Assembly (NCBI RefSeq): GCF_901709675.1 | Contig: NC_051100.1 | Span: 3,596,001-3,660,000 of the forward strand | Direction: 5' to 3' | DNA from: Syngnathus acus | Lineage: Eukaryota; Chordata; Actinopteri; Syngnathiformes; Syngnathidae | DNA: 64,000 nt | In this document: positions 37,101 to 48,116 of the stretch, one piece after another | How the letters are laid out: every line of letters starts with the position of its first letter | Numbering within the stretch: position 1 is the stretch's first letter | Notes under the pieces: generated by a model | The model's input: the letters and a program-made list of their open reading frames with translations, nothing else | Database searches by the model: none | What the model was told of the DNA's origin: nothing | Program-made: the position numbers and the translations under genes

Positions 37101-40100
37101 CAAACGCAGATGATTGCAAATGATATAAAAACCGATATATAAAAAAAAAACTCAAACGAACAAGTCCACTTCCTTAACATTCAACAAAATCAAGCTAGGT
37201 TCATTTCAACATCTTAGCTGATTTTTCAGTCCATTTTCCGGCCCAAACGTTTTTTGTTTGTTAGTGTACACGTGCTGTTCCTTGTGCTAAGTGCTGGTTC
37301 TGACTGCCCTCATGTAGTTAATGTTTCCCAGCTGTGGCTCACACATGCTGTGTGTGAATACGTACGTGCGTGCGTGCGTGTGTAAGGAAGGGGCTTGGTT
37401 CCTCGCCATGTTTATTCACGAGGAGTCGCCATTCTGCTATTTACAGTCCCTTGGCTCTGATTGGTTGGCACTGGACTGTTGCCTGAGCCATACCGGCAGC
37501 TCCATTCAATGTATATAATTTACAACAGTGACTCTGTTGTCGTGGCTCCTTTTAACCCCTTCATCGACGCTTCCTTTCTTTCTCTGCTTCCAAGCAGTTA
37601 TCTATCATAATAATCCAATGCAAGGGGTTTATCTTTTTATTTATCAGCTCCAGGCCAAGAAAGCGTAACGACGTGGTAGCCGTACAAGAGCCTGTTGTAA
37701 ATAGCCGATTCATTTATGGGCTCCAAGGATTAACTCGAAGCCATCACTCCGGTTTCCTTTCTTTGCCCATACAATCCTTCAAAGACAATAGTTGTATTAT
37801 TTCTCCGCATACCTCCTGTGGGAGAGAATATTCGGGCTGAAACGAATCCCCCACTTGGGAGACATTGGCGTTTGTTTAACTGTAAGGTGTGGTCTGATAA
37901 GAACCTGTTGATATTTTTATTATTATTATTATTTTGTGCGTGTGTGTGGTGTTTCTTTCAATTGCAACTGTTGAAAGTTTGGGTCGGCCCGCCACTTTGC
38001 GAGGTCAGAGCGTGTATAATCCGGTTTTGATCCCGATTTGGATTGTGATCAAAGCCCAGTCATGTGTGCATTCATGATAAATTAGTCTCATTCTTTGGTG
38101 TTGCGCAAGATGTTATATAATGTCTGTAACCGCAATTTTTAAGGAAATAGGTAAGATTTTGAGCAATGCAAACTTTACGAATATAAACGTTACATGGGAC
38201 GGCTAATTTTGAAGGCATGGACAGGTTAGATTGACATGACAACACGGAGGCGGAAATCTGATTGGACCAAAAAAAAAATCTTCATGTCCTGGAAGAAATA
38301 CAGCCAAGATACATTTTTGTAATGTAATCTAAATTCTGAGTCTTCTATTAATAGAAGACTTTGTTGTAAAAATAATCTGTTGCAATAAAATAAATCGAGT
38401 TAAAACTACAAGGAACGAGCTTGCCCAGAGCCTTTGGATGGAGCTCAATTACACCTCTTGCTATTCATACATTAAATTCTGAAGTAATCTATAACCCGTC
38501 AACATGACGCAAGCACAAGTACGGCCAAAAGAAATCAATCCAGCCAACCCAAATAATCCAAACATTGATGATACTTGTATCTAACAGGCCAAATGTTTCT
38601 CATCTTTCAACGTTCCGTCGCAGTTTTGGACATTTTACATTTTCTGCCTAATGCTAAGCGAGCTGCCACGTCCTCATCTGTAACGTCTCAAAAGTCATTT
38701 TGTAGCAATGGGAAAAGGTCGACAGCCGGCGAGTCTGCAGCAGAGAGCCAGAAATGCCATAATCTAATGCAATAAACCGCTGTTGACTTGCTTATCCTTT
38801 CAGTGAGCCAGCATGTTTCCCATTTTATACAAAGAGGGAAGAGAGAAAGGAGGGGGGGGGGAAAAGACCAGATTGTTTACAAGGAGATGCTGCGCCCCCC
38901 TTTCAATTGTTACTGAAATCACTCTGCCAAGTCTTTTTTTTTTCTACTCCGCATACACACAAAATTCAACTTGTTGAGATGAAAAGAATAATTGATGATT
39001 GCATGACTAAGAAAATGATCTCTTAGAAATCTGTTTCTTGTCTCTCATAGCTGGTAGCGTTTTTTTTTTTTTTGCGCATGTTGCCACATGTCCCTCTTAC
39101 CATCCTTAAAAGCGACATTTAAAGCCCTTTAAATTCATGCGACTCTCCTAATAGAGTAATCCTTGTGTTGAGGTTATGTAAAGTGCACTGAGATGTCTTC
39201 TCTGACATTTCCACATCCCGCCAAAAGCGGCGTCGAGCGTTGTCAACTCCGAACAGTGTTCCCCCCCCCTCGGCCGCGCTCGCCATGACTACGCCGATTC
39301 GGGGATGACAAAGAGACGCTTTAGTACAATATACGGGCTGCGTGTCAAGACACCAGGGGCTCCTTGTCCCCTTTCATTCTGCCATCTCGCCCTCCGTGGC
39401 CCACTTTTAGCGAGAAGCTGCTGTCAGCGGTGGAGGAGCTGCAAAGGTCCCAGACAAAGACAAACTAGTGGGGGCTTGCACCAACAATGCCTGCCCAGTC
39501 ACATCCCATTGACCCAGTGTTTCCCAACCTTTTTTCATTCACGCCACACTTTTTAATTGGAAAAAATCTCGCGGCACACCTTTTCATTGGAAATAATCTC
39601 GCGGCACATCTTTTCATTGGAAAAAATCTCGCAGCACACCGCCAACAAAAATCTGTTATGCTCCTATATTAAAATCAGTTATATTACAACGAAAGACGTA
39701 AAGTCCTATTCCTATATATATATGTATGGAGAGTCGAATAATTTAATAGAAATAAATACTAAATAGTCTTTAAATTGTATTCCTTTTTTTTTTAAATCAA
39801 AGTGACAGTTTTTTAAAAAGGTTTTAGACGGTGTAAGAAATAAACGATTTAAAGTGATTGTGATTAAAATAAAAGAATCAACGTGATTTTGTTTACTGTT
39901 TTAGACTAGGTCTATAAATATTGCAACAATAAGTCACTTTTAAAGACACTCTGCTGTTCTGACAGCAGCTGAGTGGCTATCACAGTCGAGGTGTCTCGAC
40001 TTGACTGTTGATTTTATGTATGTGAAAAATAACCAATCCAGGTTCTCCGGTTGAACTGCATGCTCTGATTTCCATTGGACCACAAACGCACCACAACCGT

Positions 40101-43100
40101 CATAGTGTCTGTCACTGTTAGCAAAAGCACACAGCAACACACACATAAACTGAATATGTGCCGATACAATATGAAATCTCAAGATTCTCCGATTCTCCAC
40201 GCATGCACGATTAGCAAGTGGCTGAACAGGCCTTGCGCGAACTGACCAGTGGTTTGGCGATCCTGTTTACAATGCGCTCCGTAATTAATATTTGACAATC
40301 CCACGGCACAGCTGAACGTCTCTCACGGCACACCAGTGTGTGCGGAGTACAGCGTCAGCATTTTTTTCTCTTCAAAAACGTCTCCATCACTGTCACTATC
40401 GACTCGTCTCGCTATCCACAATGACAACGTCGCTGTCAATGCTACCTGCATGGGCGTCCCATATACCTGCCGCTGCCATGCGTCACCGATTTTCTCGTCT
40501 GCAAGCACAAGGCAAATCGCTACCTGCTGCTGCCACCTTCTGATATGGAAGATATGATTACTCTGCCGGGCGCTACACCGCACAGGCGCACAAATTGGAG
40601 AATTTCCCACGGCACCCCTGACAATATTTTGCGGCACCCCGGTTGAAAAACACTGCATTAACCCATCAAACAGTCGCAGTTGGCTCCTCCCTTTTCCTTC
40701 ACCTTTATTCTTATGTGATACCACCCAATCCCTCAAGTCAATGTTAAAATTAACTCAAAATATGCATATTGTAGTGTTTGCCTTTTTATCAATAATAAAT
40801 CAAATAAATGTACCCAAATGATCAATTGCTCTAAATTTCCCCTCTTTCTGCTACTTTTTGTTTCACAGTCATGGTGATCGTGCTGCTCCGCTACGCCCAC
40901 GTCATTGAGAAGCACCAAAATTGCGTCCTCAACACGGCGAGTCTCTCCACAGGCTGGATCTGTGCGGCTGGACTCATCATGGTGGGCAATTTCCAGGTAT
41001 GATCTCCAAGCCAAATGCTTCATTTTTTAAATCTTATCCACACTTATCTTGCATTCACAAGGACGAGTCCATTAATGTTTATTAAAGTCAGTTTGTTGGC
41101 GCTGTTCCTCTTCGCTCCTCTGTGGATGTTTGTTCATTGGAAAGAATCTTTGCTTACTTTAAATATTTGGGGGGAGCTGGCCGGGTGCCTCGATGGATGT
41201 TGTCCGCTTCTTTCCAAGATGGGTACGCAGAGGGAGAGGAGGGTCTTACAGGAATGCTAAATAAAACCTCCATCTGGGATTGTGTGGGAACGGCGGGAAT
41301 AGAACAACATGGAGATATAGCAAATAGTCTGAATTCATATTAATATTTCAAACATCACCGCAAATATGTTATTTTTCATCATTTCCAAGTACTTTGAGTT
41401 ATGTACATAATATTGAGCAATAGCGACCTGGTTTCTGTTTTTCCTCTGGGGCCCTGCTCTCTGCACAAGCCTTTTTTCACGAGCCGAAAGGGGGAGAGAG
41501 TCAGTGACTCATAGAGTCTGGCATCCAGAATTTTTGGGCAGAGCCTAGAGGGCTCCATCTTTAACCAAATGCAGGCCCTTGAACTTGGCCCACGCTCTCT
41601 GCATGCTTAGGGGAAGGAAATAAAGAAGTAAATGACGGTGGATGAATAGTGACACTCCATCACGGAAGGGGAAAACATTTTGCCATCGAAGACATTGATC
41701 AAGAAGGCAGGGGAGGCGTGACGACGTTAGCCCGCGCTGTCGCCCCGCTCTTACATAAGGTGCGGGCTGGCAGGACAGCTGTGGCGTGGCCACGGGGGCT
41801 TTCGCTGTCGGGCAGACGGACGTAAATAGATGACGCTTGTGAGCGTGGCTCTTTTGAAAGTCTCTTGCTAGTAAATATATGCCAGAGAAGTGAGCATTGT
41901 CGAATGCTTTGTTTGCATTTGTTGCTACCGCTTGCATTTAAATGCAAGTTGTTGAAAGGTTTGGAGCCGCGGTGACATCAATGCTAGTTTTTGCTAGCAC
42001 CTTGAACATGTACTCAACTACAGATGAGGGCGATCGTCATTTGTTAAAAAAACATTTGAGGAGTAATATTGAATGATAAATTAGACCAGAACAATAATGA
42101 AATATATTTCAAAGATGCATTTGTGTCATGATTGGATGACTATTTGTAGCACTGACTTCTAATATGTTATTTCTGTAACCGACTCATTGAGGCGTACGGT
42201 GATAGGACCGGGCAGATCTGTAACATCTGAAGCGAGCCCGACTCACACGATGTGACTCAGCTGCCACCAAGAGGTTGAAAAACCACTCCGAGCAAGTCTT
42301 AGTTAATATACTGTTATTTATCTACCGCTGTGTCTGCAGACATGACATCAGATATTGTTGCGATGCTCCGACACGCCAATCGCAGTCATTTGAAATGTGC
42401 TCTACATTGGAGTTACGGTTTCAATCCGAGGCCAGCTATGATTTTGAAAATCAAAAAATGTATATTACACAATTGCATTTCATTACAGCACGCAAAGAAT
42501 AAACAACAAACGGAATTTATAATACAACAAACAGTGCTTGTAATATTTGTACAAAAAATATTACAACAAAATGAAGCCCAATTTAAACATTGAATCAATG
42601 ATTCTTTTATGTACCACTAGAGGGAGCACACGTACCACACTTGTTTGCTTTAAAGATTTGAACACAATCTGTGCAGCAACACATGTAGACACACAAAACA
42701 ATACTTCTGCTCTAAAGAGGACATTAATCCAAACCTTTTCTCTTTCTGATAGGTGGACTATGCCAAAATTCTCCACTATGTCGGAGCAGGCATCGCCTTC
42801 CCCACCAGTATGCTGTTTGTGTGCCTGCAGTCGGCGCTGACCTACCGGCTGGCCAAGACGCAGGGGGAGTACAATGTGGCCCACCTACGGCTCTGCATGA
42901 CCTTACTCGCCTTCGTCGCCTTGGTACTCAGTATCCTCTTTGAGCGCCCGTGGGGGTTTGTTTCGTGCTTTCCGTTAATGATTTGAAAGGGTTTTGATTT
43001 AACCAAGTCGAGTAGTCTCCGAAGCTCTTTTATACGCTCCTTAACAACATTTCCAGGCGGCGTGTTTTTCTGCCAGGAAAGTTTCATCCTGCAACACGCC

Positions 43101-43304
43101 TCGGCCATCTTCGAGTGGGTCTTCTGCGTCATCATCATGCTCTTCTACGGGACGTTCGCCTTCGAGTTTGCCGGCATTTCGGGGGACACCGTGGCCGTGC
43201 TGGCCCGAGGGGGCTCCCTGGGGGGCGTGGGGAGGGAACACAAGATGGACTCGCTGGGTCCGCCGCCACCGCCGCACCCATCCGAAAACATGTCCATCCT
43301 GTAG
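31200..43304 (+). CDS. tmem150a: Transmembrane protein 150A
   Basis: Seven coding exons, 31200-31264, 34800-34847, 35185-35271, 36704-36771, 40869-40996, 42753-42930 and 43057-43304, encode 273 residues (human TMEM150A is about 271). Signature stretches are [68 protein letters not shown] and [13 protein letters not shown], with about six hydrophobic segments (DRAM/TMEM150 family). TMEM150A sits in the plasma membrane and modulates the EFR3-PI4KIIIalpha phosphatidylinositol 4-kinase complex; that function comes from the family. The C-terminus has a PPPPPP run and ends ENMSIL. Introns hold a Tc1-like remnant (33,010-33,200), hAT-like ends and one full hAT element (39,515-40,655). The 3' UTR has an AATAAA at 43,779-43,784. 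Confidence 0.92.
33010..33200 (+). repeat. Tc1-like non-autonomous transposon remnant
   Basis: ACATTGTACAACTCAAATGG followed by TGTGGTTGCGCAAGTGTGCA resembles the untranslated lead of fish Tc1-type elements as I remember it. It lies in tmem150a intron 1. No transposase frame remains. Confidence 0.45.
34488..34545 (+). repeat. hAT-like terminal fragment
   Basis: It begins CAGGGGTGTCAAA, a common hAT-type repeat end, in tmem150a intron 1 just before exon 2. Confidence 0.4.
35400..35714 (+). repeat. hAT-like terminal fragment (opposite end)
   Basis: The block contains GGCCTGCCACATC and TTATGTGGCCCGCAAATTG and ends GAGTTTGACGCCCCTG, the inverted form of a CAGGGGYGTCAAACTC end. It lies in tmem150a intron 3. 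Confidence 0.5.
39515..40655. mobile_element. Non-autonomous hAT-type DNA transposon with 8-bp target duplication
   Basis: The left end is CAGTGTTTCCCAACC, and the right end, GGTTGAAAAACACTG, is its imperfect inverse. The flanks CATTGACC (39,507-39,514) and CATTAACC (40,656-40,663) match at 7 of 8 bases, as expected for an old 8-bp hAT target duplication. Inside the left end about three tandem units of about 40 bp repeat TTTTCATTGGAAAAAATCTC. No transposase frame was found. It lies in tmem150a intron 4. Confidence 0.72.
42612..42630 (+). promoter_or_regulatory. CTCF-like motif
   Basis: TACCACTAGAGGGAGCACA resembles the CTCF core CCACYAGRKGGCRC. It lies in tmem150a intron 5, 123 bases before the exon at 42,753. 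Confidence 0.4.
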
Positions 43305-46300
43305 GGCCCGACGTGCTGGATTATTCTTCCAGGACAGGGGTTGTCGAATCAGTCGAGTCACTCAATCCCATGATGATTTGAACTCAAGCAAAGCCCCAAC
43401 GGAAAACCTTTCTTTCATTACATCAGAGCTTTTCCACCTCCTTTCCGCCTGTCTGCATTTTGCACGTGTGTGTGAAAGCAAATTTTCCACCCTGCCAGCC
43501 AGCCAGCCAGCCGGCCTTCAGCGCCTCGTGTTAGCATCGGAGAGCTAAAGGTCCATCAGATTAAGAAAAATCTCTTGTTCCCCTCTCCCGCTCTCTCCGT
43601 CTCAACAAGTGACCTTGGATGTTTTCCTCTTCAGGTGATTACAACCGGGCCTTTTTCATTTCATTTGGTGAGTGCGCGCATGCTAAACACCGAGCTGCTG
43701 GACGGCCGCAGCTCAAATTAGAAAGCGCAATGCCCGTATTGTCTGCTGCTCTCATCGGAGGAAGGTCAGGACAGAAGCAATAAACTCTCTTCAGATTGTC
43801 CTACAGACCAGTTACGTAAATACTGTTACACATAAAAAAAAAAAGGGGGGGGGACCCGGTATGTAGAATTTTCATAGTTTATCTGATATCTAAAAATGAG
43901 GTGAAATTACAGATTTGCATAGCAGGTCCCCCCCCCCGCTCATAGCGCGAATGATGTTTGTTCCCCACTGACATCTTTGTCACTGTTTGTTTGTACTTAT
44001 GTTCTCCAAGTACTGATGCTGCCTCACAATGCAGACGCTTGATTGTCCAAACGTTGCCAACAGACCTCCGTTGCTATACGATTCTCTGCCAAAGATGCTA
44101 CGCAGACTTCTGTGCATTCCATCCGCTCACTGTAAGCTTTTACTTTTTCTTTCTATAATATTCCTCTGAGAGGCGATGTTGCTGTCAAAAGTGTGCCAAA
44201 TATCACTGTGCCTGTGGCCTCGGTGCTAATAACAAAGCCTCTCTCTATATCGCTGATTGTAACGTTATCGCATCCGTCAAAGCAATATTGTACAGTACAC
44301 TCAATTTTATCAGTATTGGGTACACCACAAATACATCCGGAAAAAGATTACAACAGATTTACCTTGACTTTTAAGTTTTCCGAGTTTAAAAAAAAAAAAA
44401 AGCTAGACTGCCTCCAAAATGTGATCAATAAGTGATCACAAAAAATACTCAGCCATTTCCAAGTGTACCTAATGTTGCCTAAAATAGTCACGTTGCCTTG
44501 ACATCTATTTTAAGAGATGTTTTTTTTTTTTTTTTTAATGTGTGGGGATGGAGGCATTCATTGGCTTAGTCCAACATATTCTACTATGCTGTACTCCAGA
44601 GGTGTGCCAACCAAAATGACCTATGCAGCTATTGTAATACTTGTTACACGTCATTAATTTATATTTATCGCCATCATTCCGGACTTAGGTCACTTGTTTT
44701 TCCATCAGTCTGTCATTTGGCCATAAAACTACTGTTAAAAATGATTTAAAAAATACATTATTCAATATTAACAAGCCCAAACTATACACATCTTTTTTTT
44801 TTTTTTAATTGTTTAAAGGCCAGTATGTTTACATCACTTTTTTTAGTTGTGAAAAACACCTGAAATTTTCATTGATACGTTTCAAGGAATGTTTCCTCTC
44901 CTTTTTGTGTCTTATTTATATATATATATATAAAATTTAAAATCCGCAGAAGGTCCTGGTGACAAAAAAAACCCACCTGAAAAAACATAAAAAAAATATA
45001 CCTGTCTATTAGTTGGTGCTATTTTTTTCAACCCCAAGCAAAACGTACTGCAGCAAAGATGAACTATTTTCCGCCAGCGTGCTTCTTTGGGAATTAAATG
45101 TCCCAGCAGTCCCACATTACATTTTTAGTTCAGCATTATTTTTCTTTTATATTCGTCCACCAGATGGTGCCAGTTTTCTCCATTAGAAATAAGTTAGCAA
45201 AAACAAATACACTCTGGTTTTCTTTCAAAATTTGAGGTTTTATCATGTTTTCCACAAGTGGACTACATACGGAAATAATCGAGTACAAAAAAGTTAAGCA
45301 ACCCCTCGCACTATAATTTTTGCCTTCTAAATTCCCCATTTGTTTTCATTTACTGACTCATCTTTACACTCAGGAAAATGTTAGGACATAACACAATTCA
45401 CTTCTGTTCTGTCGCCTTGATTTACTGTTGACAACCCATTGTGTACTTTTTTTGTTTTTGTTTTATGGTTTAAAAACAAAAAAAGACCATTCCAATATCA
45501 TTAGCTCACTGCGCTGCCAAGCTACACCATGTTAAATAATAGCAAAAGCTATCATGCAATCATTAGTAGACTATGAAATAATTAATCTGTAAACCGCGCG
45601 TACATAAATATTAGATGTACATACTGTATGTGTATATTCAGTACTCAAATCAGCTGCCCATGTGCCTTATAATTAAAAGCAAACCAAAGAGGTTGCAGTT
45701 GTAAATTCTATTTTGATGATTGTATACTGTGTATGTGTGTTTGTGTGTGTGTATATGTGTGTGTGTATGCCTTTATGTTCACAAATAAACCGTTTTAAAT
45801 AAATTACCCCCCCCCCCCCCCCCCCCCTTCGCTTTATTGCACAAAAGCAAACACTCTGCACATAGGCAATTGACACCTTTAATTTTCTTTTGGTTGAATT
45901 ATTTACAGTCCAGTTATATTTTGCCAACTAAAAAGATGACAGCAGAGAGGACACCAATCACTTTATCAAAGAATATTTTTTGGAGAATTAAGACATAATC
46001 CCCCCCCCCAAAAAAATAATGCCCGTTAAAACACACATTAAGACTCTCTGTTACTTGGCAATTTGTAAAACAAATGGAAAACGAAAAAACATTTGTTTTT
46101 ACTTGCATGCTTAAAAAAAAGGCAGTGACATTTTGGCTAATTTTGATTAGGTTGAGCATTTGTGCCTTTTTTTTTTTTAAAAACTTTTAGTTGCGTGATA
46201 AATGGCTCTTTGCAATTTTTATGACAAGTTTAATTTGATTTTGAGATGGCAAAAAAGGTTTTGTCAGCATTTGTGCCATTTAGGGGGCTTTTAAGATTTA

Positions 46301-46620
46301 ATTTGTTTTTGTAAATGCTCTTGCTTTGTTTTTGTTTTTTTGCCATTTTGAAGCTTTTTACATCAGACATTTTTTTTTCGATTTCACAATAAAACAAAAG
46401 CATTTAAGAACTTTTTATGACGTAAATAACTGGATTTTATGAAGATAAAAGTAAAGACATTTGGCAACTTCTGAGCACATTAAATGAGCTTCTTTGTGCC
46501 GTGACCTAATTTTTGTTTTGTTGGTACCACTTGCCAAAAAAACAAAGGCAGCAAATATTTAGGACATTACTGAATATAATTTACTTTTTTCAAATTTGAT
46601 TTGTTCTTGGAATCAAAACA
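43305..46620. other. tmem150a 3' UTR and the tmem150a-mat1a gap
   Basis: The tmem150a 3' UTR probably ends near 43,800 and contains a (CCAG)n tract at 43,493-43,515. Beyond it lies AT-rich DNA with a GT-rich microsatellite (45,725-45,775), a poly-C run (45,807-45,828) and a CTCF-like motif (45,154-45,172). No exon was recognised. Confidence 0.5.
45154..45172 (+). promoter_or_regulatory. CTCF-like motif
   Basis: CGTCCACCAGATGGTGCCA resembles the CTCF core. It lies in the gap between the convergent tmem150a and mat1a genes. Confidence 0.38.
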
Positions 46621-46625
46621 AAGTA

Positions 46626-47367
46626 CCGTTTTTTTCCGTGTATAATGCGCCCCCATGTATAATACGCACCCTAAAAATGGCATGTTGATGCTGGAAAAAA
46701 GCCTGTACCCATGTATAATACGCACCCAATTTTTTTTTTTTTTTTTGCTTTTTTTTTTTTTTTTTTTTTTTTTAAGTCCCAATGATCGTCACACACGCAG
46801 GGAGGCAATGGGTCCCATTTTTATAGTCTTTGGTATGGTCTTAACTAGGCTGGATGTATTTTTTTTTTGTTGGCGTTGATTTCCCCGACTGCCCGTAAAG
46901 GCACCACCGCGATCAGATGAAAAGAGAGGAAAGTGACGTGCGGACATGTGAAAAAGGCGGCTCTGTATGGGAGAGACGTTGAAGAGGAATAAAAACACCC
47001 TTGGAAACCAAAACTTGCCCCTCGTCGTGACTCGGAGCCGCAACAAATGTTTCGGATTTGTGTAGGGTACATTGTGACAGCAAACGAGCAGGTGATCGAG
47101 CAAGCGTCTGATACGAGAGCATTGCGTTCGTATGGAGCGTGTTTGAAGTGAACAGCAGAGACGAAAGGAACATGGCAAAGTGTTGTGAAATAAAATATTA
47201 CCTGTAATACGCATTTTGTTATTTGCTGATTGTATTAAACTATCACATTCATTGTCAGTCAAGAAGAGAAGAGGACTATTATCCCTTCTTTGACGAAATG
47301 ACCAGAGCACAGTACAAACACACTATTGTCGGTCAGTCCTGTTGTTGGTTTTGTTGTACCATGATTT

Positions 47368-47406
<39 letters not shown>

Positions 47407-47511
47407 AAAAAAAAAAAATTAAAAAAAATTTGTACCCATGTATAATGCGCACCCCAGATTTTAGGACAATAAATTAGTTAAATTTTGCGCATTATACACG
47501 GAAAAAAACGG
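46626..47511. mobile_element. DNA transposon with perfect 25-bp inverted ends and TA target duplication
   Basis: The left 25 bases (46,626-46,650), starting CCGTTTTTTTCCGTGTATAA, are the exact inverse complement of the right 25 (47,487-47,511). TA flanks both ends (46,624-46,625 and 47,512-47,513). The motif GTACCCATGTATAATRCGCA occurs in the same orientation near both ends. The interior (about 46,780-47,220) is unique-looking, with a minus-strand open frame that I do not recognise as transposase, plus long poly-T and poly-A stretches. The TA duplication points to the Tc1/mariner/pogo group. Perfect ends suggest recent activity. Confidence 0.75.
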
Positions 47512-48074
47512 TAACTTTTTTTAATTGTATTGTCAAATGGGATGAGCATTTGTAGCATTTGTTTTTTTTAAGGTCGTGTTCAGAATTGCATGGCAAAAAC
47601 AAATGCAGATTTTTTTGGAGGCATTATTAAATATTCAGACACATTCATATTTGTGTCATTTTGTGGATTTTTTTTTTGCTTTGATTTGAATGTGAACATA
47701 TATACACAACTGAATGTCTGTTTTGACGTGTTTTGGTTGTAACATACCTCTGATGAGAGATGTTTTTTTAATTTTTTTTTATTGACCTGTTTTGTGGAGC
47801 ACCATGTTGATTTGTGACCAGCTTTCCATTTCCAGCAGCACACATGACATTCAAACAATGACAAGTGAAGATTTGGTTTTAGCACTAAGTACACTAATGG
47901 TTGTTCTAAAAAACATCTCCAGCATTGGCGTTGGAAAAAAAAGAAAAGAGCACCAATCTACAATTTAATAGGATGGTGTCTTTGTTCCCATTAGGTGTCC
48001 TTCACGTTCCACCTCATCTCAACATCTTTTCTCAGCCACGAATATTTTATAACTTTGGTTTGATTGGTTTTGGT

Positions 48075-48111
48075 CCATGTCCTTCAGTAAGTATTTACTG
48101 CAAGGACATGG
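48075..48111 (-). promoter_or_regulatory. Near-perfect RNA hairpin just after the mat1a stop codon
   Basis: In the mat1a transcript the arms (CCATGTCCTT plus CAGTAA, against TTACTG plus AAGGACATGG) pair over 16 bp with one bulged base and a 4-base loop. The hairpin begins five to six bases after the TAA. It lacks the UACAGAGAA loop that METTL16 recognises in the MAT2A 3' UTR. Role unknown. Confidence 0.7.
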
Positions 48112-48116
48112 AGAGC

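Noticed and set aside
46789-47310. 173-residue minus-strand frame inside the TA-flanked transposon
   Set aside because: No DDE triad, helix-turn-helix or other transposase feature could be recognised.
48075-48111. METTL16-type MAT hairpin
   Set aside because: The hairpin is real by sequence, but its loop lacks the UACAGAGAA motif, so the METTL16 identity is not claimed.
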